Assembly: GCA_009760855.2 (NCBI GenBank)
Contig: WPIO01000084.1
Span: 1,391,001-1,455,000, forward strand
Length of the DNA stretch: 64,000 nucleotides
Source: Cristatella mucedo
Lineage: Eukaryota > Bryozoa > Phylactolaemata > Cristatellidae
Direction: 5' to 3'
Of the stretch, positions 10,855 to 22,365 are shown in pieces; positions within the stretch are counted from its first letter, which is position 1; each line of letters opens with the position of its first letter. A program made the position numbers and the translations under genes. Under the pieces are notes generated by a model. It was not told the DNA's origin and did no database searches. It saw nothing but the letters and a program-made list of their open reading frames with translations.

Positions 10855-11238
10855 CAATAATAATAATAATATATTTGTATTGCCCCCTCAAAGAACTGAA
10901 TCTCTTTCTATACACTTTATATTTGCTGCAAACGAAGCACGATCGAATGGTGAGTAGTAGCATGCTCAATGACAACAAGCATAACTTGGTTATGGGTGAC
11001 ATGCACAGGGTCGGCATGCAAATATGGTTATTGGCAGCATGCGCAGTGTCAGCACGCATAAGCGTATAAGAAACGAATAACCGGGACCTACTAAATGCTG
11101 TGATACATAGGTGCGTTTTAGCTTCTTCTTTTTTTAAACGTGGTCAAGTCAGGGCATGTTGTGACGCAAGTCAAAGGTGAGTTCCAGGCTTTGGGAGCAT
11201 GTGAACTTCAGACACGGTCTCCAAAGAATTTGTACAGG
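10855..11238 (-). mobile_element. LINE family 2 3' end
   Basis: It begins with a run of complement ATT repeats (aataataataata), then the terminal hairpin region, gctgcaaacgaagcacgatc, the repeated ggtcggcatgc motif, and ends near gtctccaaagaatttgta. It stops before the reverse transcriptase. It is one of many 3'-end-only copies. Confidence 0.75.
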
Positions 11239-14035
11239 TATGTTCCCTCTGTAAGCAGTGAGCGTGTAGCATTTTGGTGCCAGTTGGAATGCAAATGACT
11301 AATACCTAAGATGCTGAATATATGCCCCGGCCTCAGCTGTCTTTGATTCTGGAGTCATCGATGTAAGAAGCAGCACTAGCAGTAGCTCGATGCGATGTAC
11401 ATTGAACCCGACAAAGCCACCCAAAATACATTTTCTATATAGCTTAGATAACAAAATTACTTTGTTCCGGGACTAATCAGTTAACAATATTTGCTGCTTA
11501 TGATCAATACAGATAACCTCTCGCCAAGCAACTTTACTGCCTCTTGTCGATCAAACGAAGATTCTCAAAGACTGTCTTCGTAGTGTCCACGAGGGCGTCA
11601 AAGGCTACCGACTTCTAAGTATTTATTAACCGATCCGGATTGCATGTGCAAAAGTACTCGTCGAGATCTGCTCAAAATAGGATTCGAGTTGTAACATTTA
11701 AAGGATCTGAGGAGGCTGACTGTTCAATTGGTTGAGCGGTAGGGGCGGTAAGGCTCTCACTCGACCCTGTGGGGGGGGGGGCGGCAATCCCGGCGAATTC
11801 TGCCAGCAGAATGTTGCTCGGGACTGAGGTGGGGGTAGCTTATTTGGCAGATTTCATTCGAGCCAGTCATTCTTGAGGGGCTCCGAAAGCTAGTTTGGAC
11901 TTAGTGCATATGCCTTCGCGAAATGTTCACGATCTCTCGACCAGCCTACGAACCGTGCGTTCGGTATGTAGGCCTCGTATGCGAACCTACGACCCTGCAT
12001 GGTATTTAAATGATAAATGTATGCAGGATTCTATATAAAGTAGTTATTCGCACCGCAATGCCAGCAAATGCTTTGTCTTGACCGCGACGAACGCAGACAG
12101 AAATATTTGTAAATATATCTATGCTATCCCAACTAAAGATGAATGTAGGCCACGAGTGAATGAGTAGCAAGTGCTATACAGGAACCCGGACAATCGCACC
12201 ATATCAGTTGTTTTTTGCATCGGTAGAGCTCCCGTTTTTGTGTGTACACCAAGCGGTGTTTGGATAACCATACCATAGGCATCGATCAGAATTCATTGCT
12301 ACATTGCTCGGACAGCCCTGAGCCGACTCCTGCTGACCCGCCCCCACCGCTGTCAGTGACCATAATTGAGGCCCCACCTCCTGCAGATCTGGCGCGACTG
12401 GCTACTGTTCCGGTAGGGAGAGGGATGGAGGCCCGATAGAGGCTCACTAGCATCCGGTGCTGGAGAGCTATGAACAACTTTTAGCTCTACGTACTGCAAG
12501 TCATTGTGGACAGCAATGCAAGCTTACGATCCATCCCAGAAAACACCTTTGCAGTTGACGCTCGCAGGGGGTTGGGCCAGCAAGAAGAAACGTACGTTTA
12601 ATACGAATGGCTGAGTCAAAGGAGGCAGGGAAATTTTTTCTCCCTCCCCCCCACAGCGAGGCAGCGAATTAGACGCCCCCTATTCCGCCCCACCGCCAAA
12701 GGAATTAATTCCACTCGATGAGCGACCTCGATCGCGTCGAATAAACGCCATTTTGAGCTATAGTTTTTCATTAATTACTGGTCCAACCCAGCCTTCACTA
12801 AAATCTTGCTGGTCTTGTGTGGCTATTTTGAGATTATCTCACTGTCATTGGCTTATGGCCTGTTGCGATTTGTGACAGTGGTAAATAAGCAAGGAGCGCC
12901 AACAACGGCCTGTGAGTAACTTCGAGGACGCCGGGCAGGGCAGTCGTATACCGGTCTGCTTCGGCGTCCGTGTGAATAAACGTCTTTGAGCCGGCTTCGG
13001 TGTTTTGCGTGGTATCGCGTACCAGCCGCTTGGAGGATGTCAAACTACACTTTCCCTCTAGGTGCAATTTTTGCAGGTCTTGCCCTCCCCTATAGGAAAA
13101 TGGTCGCCACTGGTTGATATCCTTTACCCGACGATCTTTCATAATCGCACGGTCAAAGCACTTCATTTTGTGTCTTATTTGCCTGCACTTCTCTTTCATA
13201 ATTCCTGAAGGTTTTGCTACCAGCGGCCCCCCACGAACTCAATGACTCACACAGCGTGTAAAGTAAAGCTTTGTGCAATATCATCAAAGAGCGGCACCCC
13301 GGAAGGGCGCAGTCGTGCTTCGGTCGCACGGAGAGGAGCCCCCGAGAGGACAATCCAACTTGGAAGCCCGGACGTGAGAAGGTGAGTTTCATGCGCTTCT
13401 ACCACGTGTGCCTGCATGTTGCGAAGACGAAAAACGCTATTCTCGCCGGCGACGGGTTGTGAGGCTCAGATTTTTCCAAGTCTCGTGCACCCATAACCTG
13501 TACGTGTGCGCATAACATGCACGAACGCATACAAGTGCAAACTCATACGAGTACAAGCCTGTGTACAATACATACCGGCTCGCAAGTACGTACGATGTAT
13601 GTGGATGTGTGTATACGCGTAAGTACTCGTGAACTCGTGCTTACGCCTGGGCGTGATTGCGCCGGGTTCTCTGCAGCGTCTCGTCAACGGAACTCCTGTA
13701 GTAGTAGCACTTCGTTTGTGTTCGGAGCGGAGAGGAACTAACTAGGAATTTAGACCAAGGCTCAATAGAGGGCCTGAAGCCTCCGTACCGAAGCTTACTG
13801 CCACTTTTAATATTGTTCGGAAATTGATAATGTGGCATCGACATAGCGGCTCGTGAGTTCCGCGATACCGCGAGATTAAAAAGTTGTATCTGGCTTTTTT
13901 CCTTTCGGCGTCTCGCGATTGTGGTGCGCCATCATGCAAAGCGTTCAGCGGGCCGTCGGGCTCATTGTGCCCAGTGCAAAGAGAGCTGCTACGTAATCTC
14001 TGTTGTTTTTGCTCTTCGTTAATTAACTTACTCTC
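11239..14035. other. Unassigned sequence of mixed composition
   Basis: About 2.8 kb without a recognised gene. It contains a G-run near 11770, a weak tRNA-like A-box stretch at about 11725, and CA/TG-rich alternating sequence at 13495-13640. Open frames at 12834-13199 (minus), 13153-13392 (minus) and 13742-14155 (minus, largely the GA complement of the next repeat) show no domain. Confidence 0.35.
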
Positions 14036-14040
14036 TTTCT

Positions 14041-14144
<104 letters not shown>

Positions 14145-14229
14145 TCGCCTCCCACGGTCTCTTGTCAGCTCTGCCCTCATTTTGCCTCTCCTTCGAACGC
14201 TTTCTATCTCCGTCTTTTCTTGCCACGCT

Positions 14230-14375
14230 GGTTTGGCCCATTGGTTAAGGCGCTCGCCGCCCAGACCAAGGTCTGGCCAAATTTGTGGGCTCGAACCGCA
14301 TGGCATATGTGAATAGCCTGAATAGAGATTAAATTCTTTTAGGGGGCTATACAAAGAATTACATTTATTTATTTA
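14230..14375 (+). mobile_element. SINE type B (tRNA-derived head, LINE-like tail)
   Basis: The head reads ggcccattggttaaggcgct (A-box region) and gtgggctcgaaccgcatg (B-box). The tail reads gaatagagattaaattcttt, followed by agggggctatacaaa, and is related to the terminal hairpin of LINE family 2. The minus-strand copy at 45620-45745 matches it along the whole length. Confidence 0.75.
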
Positions 14376-14750
14376 TTTCCCATCTGTTTTCCCCTCTATC
14401 TATCGCCGTCTTTTTTCTGTGGCTAACTCGTTTACTTTCTCTTTCTTTTCCTACAATGTTGTCTCTATCTTTATCTTTTCGCACGATCCCCTTTGATTAA
14501 GTTGACCGCCGGTCGTGGCACATCCCGATGACACCGACCGGATGTAGTCAGCAGTAGTGGAGCAACTCGATAACGAAGATTATCTCTCGAAAACGAATTG
14601 AAGCGCCCACACTGTTCTGCGGCTTTATACAATGGCATCGCGCTTAGCTATTTACGATCTAATTAATAACACAAACAGCACTGTCGATGGCAAGCGTCTG
14701 GCGGCAATTTAAGCCGCTCCGTCGTACGATCGCACGCCATATACAACGAC
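14376..14750. other. Unassigned sequence
   Basis: Nothing recognised between the SINE and the start of the next LINE. Confidence 0.3.
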
Positions 14751-16140
14751 CCACTTAGGAATGCAGACATGGGTCAAGTGTCTCTGCTTGTTTTGCTTGA
14801 TCTTTCGGCAGCTTTTGACACCATCGATCACAAAGTTCTTCTAGAGCGCCTCTCATCTCGCCTGGGCATCACTGGCACTGATCTGCAGTGGATCGGGTCC
14901 TATCTCAGTGGGAGACTCCAGAGTATTGACGTGAATGAACAAAGATCATGTGAGGTACCTCGAAAATATGGCGTACCCTGGGCTCCTTGCTTGGTCTGGT
15001 TCTTTTCACGGTTTATACTCTCCCTCTTGCTGATATGATTGCCAAGCACAATCTAGGCTTTCACTTCTATGCGGATGATACTCAGTTGTACCTTTGCTTT
15101 GATCCCTCCCAGCCTTCGAGCACCTCGAATTCTCTCAACTCGCTGCATGTATTGATGACATCCGCACATGGATGGCAGCAAATTTTCTAAAACTAAACGA
15201 TGATAAAACTAGTTATAAGCAAAGTAATTTACTAGTAATGGGCAAACCCAGTGTGATAAAGAGATTGGAAAGACTGCCTCTCAAAATTGGCTCTGCCAGC
15301 ATATCTCCTGTCGAATCAGCTCGAAATCTAGGTGTCATATTCCAAAGCGACCTCTCGTTAGACGACCATATTAGCTCCACAGTCAAATCTGCCTATTTTC
15401 AGCTTCATAACATTGCTAAAATTCGGGCTTGTTTAGATAAGGATACCACGTCCAAGTTGGTCCATGCATTCGTGACATCCCGTCTCGACTTCTGCAACTC
15501 ACTGCTTACTGGCCTACCAGCATGTGCGATCAGGCGATTGCAGCTGGTGCAAAACTCTGCAGCTAGACTTGTCTGTCGTGAGCGTCGAAGTTGTCACATT
15601 ACTCCACTTCTCGCCGACCTGCACTGGCTACCAGTCGAGCAACGGATTGACTTCAAGGTTTTGTCTCTCACTTTTAGGTCCCTTCATTCTATGGCTCCAG
15701 CTTATCTCTCAGATCGGATACCAACAGTCTACAAATACCTTGTACAAACCTTAAATCCTTTGGAGACCGTGCATTTAGTTCATATGCTCCCAAAGCCTGG
15801 AACTCCCTCCCGACCTGCGTCAGAACATACCCTGACCTGACCACATTTAAAAGGAACTTAAAAACACACCTATCTAGGACAGCATTTAGTGGGTCCCTGT
15901 GATTCGTCTTTCATGTGCTTATGCGTGCTGACACTGTGCATGCTGCCACTAACAACATTTGCATGCTGACCCTGTGCATGTCACCCTAACTATATTATTA
16001 TTTTTGTTTGTTATTCAAGCATGATTTTACTTACCATTCAATTGCATTTCCCTTTGCAGCAAATGTAAAGCACCTAGAAAGAGATTAAGTTCTCTGAGGG
16101 CACTTTATCAAGTGCAGTATTATTATTATTACGCTGGGCA
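14751..16140 (+). mobile_element. LINE family 2, 5'-truncated, best + strand copy
   Basis: It covers the reverse transcriptase palm to the 3' end: AAFDTIDH, then [12 protein letters not shown] in another frame, then the C-terminal region with HITPLLADLHWLPVEQRI. This is followed by the 3' untranslated region with its ctgtgcatg repeats, the terminal hairpin (cacctagaaagagattaagt) and a tail of ATT repeats at about 16118-16130. It starts abruptly at about 14750, typical of 5' truncation during target-primed reverse transcription. Confidence 0.85.
14769..15840 (+). pseudogene. Reverse transcriptase, LINE family 2, frameshifted
   Basis: Coding is spread over three frames: 14769-15038 (motif A, LLDLSAAFDTIDH), 14987-15190 ([15 protein letters not shown] and the catalytic YADD) and 15172-15840 (SVESARNLGV-like block, then the post-palm region). 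The first frameshift falls in the motif B region, where the regular GVPRGSVLGP-type motif has become [10 protein letters not shown] second lies close to the [11 protein letters not shown] block. At least two indels therefore inactivate it. The rest of the RT and any endonuclease are missing by 5' truncation. Confidence 0.85.
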
Positions 16141-18200
16141 TTTGTAGCATTCAGATCGACGAGTACGCAGCTGAGACCAAAAAGGTGAAAGCCCCGTCTC
16201 ATTTCACCTTCGCAGCATTAGACCGTCAAAAGTTTCTGCTGGACATTTTTTGCAGCAACAAGTTAAATATACGCCGCCCCCCACAGGCGGCAGGTGCAGT
16301 TCGTCCGTTTGCCCGCCGAAATTCAGCGTAGCAACTTCGATCATTCGATTCGCGCTCGGCTTCAAGCAGAGGGGTCGAGTGAGGCTGCAAATTAAAGAAG
16401 TACGCTACCAACAGCGTAGACGTCTGAGGGAAACCCCTCTCGCCGGCTGAAAACGGCACGAGAAAAGAGCACGCTCGCTGCCCGCAGCCGGTGGCAGTAG
16501 GCGGTCAATGGCGGCTCCTGACCGACTGCTTTACGGCGACCTCAGCTGACTGGACCTATTTCTTGCCCGGTCAAGGTTCAGCGGTCAGGAATGTGCACCT
16601 CGTGGGGGGCGGAGGGTTGGGCTGACTGCCGTAAGGGCGCCAGCGAGCAGTTCGCTGACGGGTCGGGATCTGCTCTGTTAAGCAGTTATCGATTGTTAGT
16701 TATGACTCCCCTCTCGTGCAATTGATTTGCGATGGACTCGTGGGCTCTCGGGTCCAGCGGGTGAGACGCCGGCGAAGCGCACGCAGGTCCTTATCTCGGG
16801 CTCTCGGGTTCGGGTGTAAGTAAGCGCAGCCGCGGTGCACGCTTGCTCGCTCGCTATCCTCGGTCTCGCCGATGCGCGCTCGCGAAGCGTGCCGCCAACG
16901 ACGACCCCAGCGGCAGCCGGTGCGCACGTGCGCTCCAAGCAGCATGCCGGCCACGACCTCACGACGGTGGCGTTGGGGTGGCTGCTTCGGCCGGCGGCTG
17001 CTCTGAGCTGAGCTGCGGTGGCTGACCTCGCCATGCCCCTGCGGCCTTGCGCAACAATCGGGGGATTTTTGTCGACGAACCGTGGCCTTGGGTGGAGAAT
17101 ACTGAGCTGCTTGGGCTTGGTAGCGCAGAGACTCGGGCCGGGCATGTGGGATACCGGCGGTCGCCTTCGCCACCCCTTCCCTTCCAGCTGGGAGCCGCCG
17201 GTCGCCCTGAGTTGGCCGTTCGAGGAAATATTGTAAGTGGCCGCAGGGGTGCGCTCACTCGGCAACGAGTCGCAGCTACTAGCTGCAGAGATGGTCGAAT
17301 GATAGCATCAGGAGTGGTCAAATTGTCGGCCAGCGTTTCGGCTGGCGGCCCGCGCCCACTGCAAGCCCGCAACGGGGAGGAGTAGGTGGAGCTGCGAAGT
17401 GACGCTATCGGTAACGGAGATCGGGACTGTATCCGGCCAGCTGCGCAGAAATCGGAGCGACCCCTCGCTGTGTCGGATAAATTTCGCCTCGGCTTGTCGG
17501 GTGCACCGCATTGGCCGGTAAGCTCGCTTTTACTCGTATTGTCGTGGCGGCGGCGGGAATCAGAGTACACCTCGGTTCGCTGCGCTTCGTTTTGCCGCCG
17601 GCTACTCGAGCGGGCTACTTCCGCACCGAAGGGCTCCAGCAGACGACAGCCTGTGGCTGCCGCGTCCGTCTGTTGGTGGCAGGCGAGCGCGGGGGGCCCC
17701 CCCCGCTATATTTCTCTCTTTACTTTTGTTGGCCTTGCCATGGTGTTTACGTGGTCAAACTAGTGCTCCATTTGGCTAGGGTCAAGGGGCGGGTGGAACC
17801 TACTAGTAGAGGACGTTCGGAGACGGGCGTCCTGGGACGCAGGAAGACGGGCGTCCGGGGACGCGGGAAGATGGGTGTCCGGTACTGTGGAAGGAGGGCG
17901 TCCGGGATGCACGATCGCTGCTGTTGGTTTAGCCAGCCCGGTGCACCCGACCAGCACGTCCCGTCCCAGTGGTGTCAAGTAGGGCTGCCTCGCGCTCGCG
18001 AGCTCTAGCGATCCGAACAGCTGATTGTTTCAGCCCCTGATCTACCCCGAATTGAGATATCTCTTGTCAGGGAGCAGGCTGCGTTGTTGTCGAACCTTAG
18101 TTGGAGCTGGTGGCTGACTAGGTTCGGCCGTCGGCGACAGGCGTTTTTGTCTGGATCGAGGCAGACCTTATTGGCTGCATATCCGGTTCTCAGCTCCATT
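16141..18200. other. GC- and CpG-rich block, possible CpG island
   Basis: A 2-kb stretch clearly richer in GC and CpG than its neighbours and without LINE or SINE landmarks. Large overlapping frames on both strands (for example 16696-17265 minus, 16959-17570 minus and 17511-18008 plus) have Ser/Arg/Pro/Ala-rich translations that shadow one another and match no family. It could be a promoter with non-coding first exon(s), perhaps for the formin 24 kb downstream whose first coding exon appears to be preceded by a splice acceptor. That link is inference only. Confidence 0.4.
17822..17910. repeat. 24-bp tandem repeat, about 3.5 copies
   Basis: Units starting at 17822, 17846, 17870 and about 17893 share the pattern gacgggcgtcc-ggacgc-ggaa. 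The period is 24 bp, with 23 bp before the last unit. It sits inside the CpG-rich block; a + strand frame through it gives a Gly/Arg-rich repeat, which I do not take as coding. Confidence 0.75.
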
Positions 18201-19758
18201 CGATAACGCTAATACAACGTGAAAGTAATCTCGGTGTGTAGCGGTGGCTCGGGCAGGTGGACCGCTAACCGGAGCCAGTTGCTTTCTGCGACCCATGACA
18301 AGTTTGGTGGGTAGTTGCAGCTGCAGCCCTGGCCGTCGATTGGAATACGATCCCAGGGCCTCCTGTTTTTCTTCCAGTTCGTTCAGGTTTCTTTGGTACT
18401 ACTGGTAGACCCAGTTGTGTGACGGTGCCATGCTATGAAATGCCTGCTATCGAAACCTACCGTCAGTGCTGGGGTTTAACAATTACCGGCCGACGGTTAC
18501 AGAGGGGCACTTGTTCGCTTAAAGAAAAGTCAATCAAAGCTGGGCAGAATGCCCTCGTTGTGCAAAGCCAGCCATCTGAGTGATTGCCTGGCCCCTGCTT
18601 CGTGGGCATCCCATCCTTTGGTGGGAGGTCAGCTGGTTAGCCGATGTCGACTATCCGACCTACCGTGCCAGCGGCTTGGGTTGGACCCCATCGGCTCTGA
18701 TCCGATGGCTCGGGCAGGCTGCAATTGGTCTTCACATGAGCCTGAGTCTTCGCATGGTTGTGGTGGGTGAAGTAGTATTGGCCGAGGGGAAGAACAGCCG
18801 ACAAGCGGCTGCAGAAGCTTGAGAGGTAGCTGACTGGGCCACTGCTGACTCGTGTCCTCACTGTCCTCGGCTTGCTTATTCAGACAAGTCTCCGGCCAGC
18901 AATTGTGATATGCTGTCGCCATGCTGTGGGCACAACCAGTATCGGTCACCGTTGGCCTTTCAGATCGTTCGTGTTCCAGTGCGTCTGCCACTTCACTGCC
19001 CGCTTTTCTTCTCAGCTCCCCAGGTTATTGCTGAACGACCAGGGGACGGTGCAGGGTTTAGACCTCTTGTTTGCCGTCTAACCCTCACACTGTTTAGTCG
19101 TCTGTGGAGCATCACGTATGCCGGTGCCTAAGAGCTCCTGTCTTAGCCAGCTGTTACAGTTGTAGAGCTCAAGGCTCCTCCCCCCCCCCCGTCTTGACAG
19201 GCTTGTTCTTCATTCGACACACTTTTGTTTCATTAGCGGCCTAAATCAGCATAATAGGGTTTTAAATATTGATAATATGAAAAGACCAGAATGCATCTTA
19301 GAATATGAAAAGACTAGGGCCAGACATTCGGGTTGGCCTATAGGAACCGTTGAACTAGTCACCTGCTGAGCTTTGATCTAGCTTCTATCTAGCTGAGTCG
19401 GTTGGCTTGGAGCTCGTGGTACCAAGTCTGCGACCTGTGCTCTTATGGGCGGCCACTGACGACTGCTATGATTAGGTTTAGCTGATGCCCTGCTGCTCAG
19501 TTATTGATCGGTTCAAGTTTACCAAGCTGTGCCGGTTGTGCGAAGCTCACCCGCTTGGCTTGCAGAGGACTATGTAAGCAGCCTGTTTAACATGCTGCCA
19601 CTGTTGGCTTGTTGATCCCGATGCTATCGGTGGTGTTACTTGCATTCGAACCCTGCTAAGCTAGGGCTTTTCGAGATATCAGGATGCTCTGTCGTACCCA
19701 TTGGTACCATGGTCGACTTAGCCGTGCCCCGTTGTGTTTGCCAGTGCGCGCGTGCGTT

Positions 19759-19760
<2 letters not shown>
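18201..19760. other. Unassigned sequence, moderately GC-rich
   Basis: There is a C-run at about 19179. No repeat family or coding region was recognised. The small frames present (for example 18629-18991 minus) have no domain. Confidence 0.35.

Positions 19761-19761
<1 letters not shown>

Positions 19762-19832
<71 letters not shown>
19762..19832. repeat. (GT)n microsatellite, about 70 bp
   Basis: Pure TG/GT dinucleotide repeat preceded by imperfect gcgtgcg units. Confidence 0.95.
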
Positions 19833-19833
<1 letters not shown>

Positions 19834-20324
19834 TAGTGAACCTAGTTCAGAGTAGTGTTGGACTCTTGGTCGTCTGCTGTCGAAGAAAGAATCGACCTCT
19901 CTTTGGACATCATCTGCTTCAAGCTTATTAATGGTTCACACTAAAGAGAGTGCTAAGCCAGCCAATGCTTCAAATTCCTTTCACCGATCCGTTGATAAGA
20001 CGATTTATAAAAAAAGAGCCGTGGGCCTGCCAAGTTTGCCCGACGGTGCAGCTTGACTCTACTGCTACATTGCAGCTCAATGGTTCGATTTGCTGCTTGC
20101 TGCCTTTGCTTCGGCAGTGCTGAAAGTAGGCTTGCTATACATGTAGTAATAGCAAGACATTTGTATAGTGTTTAAGACACCCAAATATCTAAGCCCATTA
20201 CTGAACACACTGAACAAATCGGCCTGTCATCGGCCGTACGGCTGCAGCTTACAAGTGGGTGCATGCAGATGCATGCCCTGGTTAATCTTTCGAGCATCCT
20301 GGCCAAAGTCCTAATTTACTCGCT

Positions 20325-20325
<1 letters not shown>
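19833..20325. other. Unassigned sequence
   Basis: Nothing recognised. Confidence 0.3.

Positions 20326-20373
<48 letters not shown>
20326..20373. repeat. (CT)n microsatellite, about 48 bp
   Basis: Pure TC dinucleotide repeat about 40 bp from the 3' end of a minus-strand family 1 LINE. Confidence 0.95.
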
Positions 20374-20375
<2 letters not shown>

Positions 20376-20472
20376 CTCTTGCCTGAATCCTATAATAGCA
20401 ATGAGGATAATGTAATATAATGGAATGTATCTCCGTCTGTAACTCCACAAAGTCATAAAGACCACGTGGGTG

Positions 20473-21045
20473 TTACGCAGGAGAGTTTTGTATAGCACAC
20501 TCACAGCCTAAGCGGCTTTCGGTACGCATTCGGTAGCCAACAGACTTCGTCTCACGCAACAAAGAGAAAGTGGGAAGCAGAGCAGATTTAGGAGAGCAGT
20601 TGAGGTAGTGAGTAGCATAGAAGTAGCAGTTCAGGACCACTGAAAAAGATGTGCCATAGTCGGCAGTAGGAGAGTAGTTGTCGTTGTGTAAGAATTGTGG
20701 AAGCGAGTTCCACAGTCTAGGACCTGCAGAGCTAAAGCTTCTGTTGCCAACTGTCTTTAAGCGGAGGAATGGGACATCTAATTTATTGTCCACACAGGAC
20801 CTGAGGGCGCGAACAGGCTGAAACGGATGCAGCAGTTCAGCTAGGTACGAAGGAGCCAAGCCGTGGCCGGCCCTGCGGGTCAGCGTAAGAACTTTGCTCT
20901 GTATCCGTTGCTCAACCGGCAGCCATCCTAGCTCTTTCAGCAAAGGAGACACGTGCTCAAACCGCTGGGACTTGAAGACTAGCCTTGCAGCTGTATTAAT
21001 TGTCCGCTGTAGTGGCATAATAGCTTTCTTTGGCTGCCCAGCCAA
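20473..21045 (-). pseudogene. C-terminal part of LINE family 1 RT protein
   Basis: A frame of 190 codons continuing the reverse transcriptase protein after the frameshift near 21080. It includes AGQPKKAIMPL, ELGWLPVEQRI and [12 protein letters not shown], blocks that recur in every family 1 fragment in the window. It ends at the terminal stop just before the 3' untranslated sequence, so this is probably the true C-terminus of the family's ORF2-type protein. Confidence 0.8.
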
Positions 21046-21085
21046 AAGGGAATTACAATAATCAAGCTGAGACAGAACTAAAGAG

Positions 21086-21904
21086 CTAGTTAAATTTTTT
21101 ACAAGCCACTGGGAGACAGCTCCTAATCTTGGATAGGGATCGGATGTGATGGCTAGCTGTAGAGGCAGTCTTCTGAATGAAGCTTCTGAAATTTAGGCAG
21201 CTGTCGAACACGACACCTAAATTTCGAGCACGTGGTGAGGGTCGCACAATAGCATCATCTATTAGAACAGCAAAGCCTTTTAATCCAGCGACATGCTTAG
21301 GGTGTCCTATGAGCAACAGTTCGGTTTTATCATCATTTAATTTCAGGAAGTTTTCAGACATCCAGGATCGAATATCGGCAAGGCAAGCATTCAGTTTATC
21401 AGTTGCTGAAGCAGATTCCGACGGTTTGAAGGACAAATACAACTGAGTATCGTCAGCATAGAAGTGATATCTTATTCCATGGGCCTTAGTCACTTTTCCC
21501 AGAGGTTGTGTATAAATGGAGAACAGCAAGGGACCAAGTACAGACCCTTGAGGTGACCCACAGGTGACCCTTCTCACGTCTGAGACCTGACCCCCACACG
21601 ACACGGATTGAACACGATCAGACAAGTATGATTTAAACCACGCCAGTACTTCGTCTGCCAGACCGATCGTTGTTCTCAATCGTTCAAGCAGAACTTCGTG
21701 ATCAGTGGTGTCAAAGGCAGCAGACAGATCTAACAGAGCTAGGGCAGTGACATTCCTGTCGTCGTTGCCATGTAGAATGTCATTGGTAACACGGAGGAGA
21801 GCAGTTTCAGTAGAGTGCTGCCTCTTGAACCCTAATTGAAATGTTTCTGACATTCCATTATTTTCAATATGTTCAACCAACTGCTTAGCAACAATTTTTT
21901 TCAA
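21086..21904 (-). pseudogene. Reverse transcriptase palm domain, LINE family 1
   Basis: 272 codons without a stop. It contains FQLGFKRQHSTETAL, motif A LLDLSAAFD, motif B SPQGSVLGPLLF, motif C YADD and the following [13 protein letters not shown] block. All residues expected for catalysis in non-LTR reverse transcriptases (the aspartates of motifs A and C) are present. The frame is lost after LSKIRSCLP, where other copies continue in frame, showing a single indel. This is the most intact catalytic core in the window. Confidence 0.88.
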
Positions 21905-22277
21905 GAATCTTTGATAAGAATGGAAGAAGGGAAACTGGGCGATAGTTTGCTAGGACCTCTGTGTCTAGTCCTGACTTTTTAAGAATAGGTCTAACGATTG
22001 CCGATTTGAAGGACTTGGGGACCACCCCTCTTCCCAAAGAAGCATTAAAAATCTTGGTTATGGCAGGGCTAAGTTGGTCTGCCCGTGAAGACCACAGAGA
22101 TGAAGGTATAGGGTCTTCAGGAGATGAGCTCTTTTTGCTAGACCTTATTAAGGCAGCCACATCGCTTGCAGAAACGTCGGAGAACCTTTTAAGGAAGGTC
22201 ACAGGTTGAGGAACGGTGATTGCTTTGGTCGGAGGGGGTTTAATGGAGGTACGAATGTGCACAATTTTTAATGTCAT
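21885..22277 (-). pseudogene. N-terminal part of LINE family 1 RT domain
   Basis: 130 codons ending in the YRPVSLLPFLSKILEK block, the start of the fingers region. It overlaps the palm frame by 20 nt in a different phase, which marks an indel. Upstream residues (PEDPIPSSLW, KSFKSAIVRPILKK) match the decayed copy at 8390-8960. The copy ends at about 22280 by 5' truncation. Confidence 0.82.
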
Positions 22278-22280
22278 TTG

Positions 22281-22365
22281 TTATAGCACCCTGGGAAAGC
22301 CAAATATCTGTCCACAAGTTTTACAGTTTGCTGCAAGAGCAGCAATGATCGAGAGTTAATGGCAA
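22281..22365 (-). mobile_element. LINE family 2-like 3' tail, degenerate
   Basis: On the minus strand it resembles the family 2 end (ttgctgcaaactgtaaaact... ggtgctataac). It lies directly beside the truncated end of the family 1 copy, which may therefore have inserted next to or into it. Confidence 0.4.

Larger units (their letters stand above)
20412..22280 (-). mobile_element. LINE family 1, best-preserved copy, about 1.9 kb
   Basis: A minus-strand copy from the N-terminal part of the reverse transcriptase domain to the 3' end. The 3' end lies at low coordinates (complement of the ATTAC-type tail, here eroded to taatgtaatataatgga). Three long frames cover nearly the whole length, and the motif B region that is broken in the copy at 8390-10300 is intact here. 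It is 5'-truncated at about 22280, so the expected upstream endonuclease domain is absent. Frameshifts near 21890 and 21080 make it non-autonomous. Confidence 0.88.

Noticed and set aside
11715-11790. tRNA-like stretch (attggttgagcggtaggggc)
   Set aside because: An A-box-like motif only. No B-box at the expected distance, and a long G-run follows.
16696-18008. Overlapping frames of 112-203 codons on both strands in the CpG-rich block
   Set aside because: Stop codons are rare in GC-rich DNA. The frames overlap on both strands and show no domain, start context or conserved motif.
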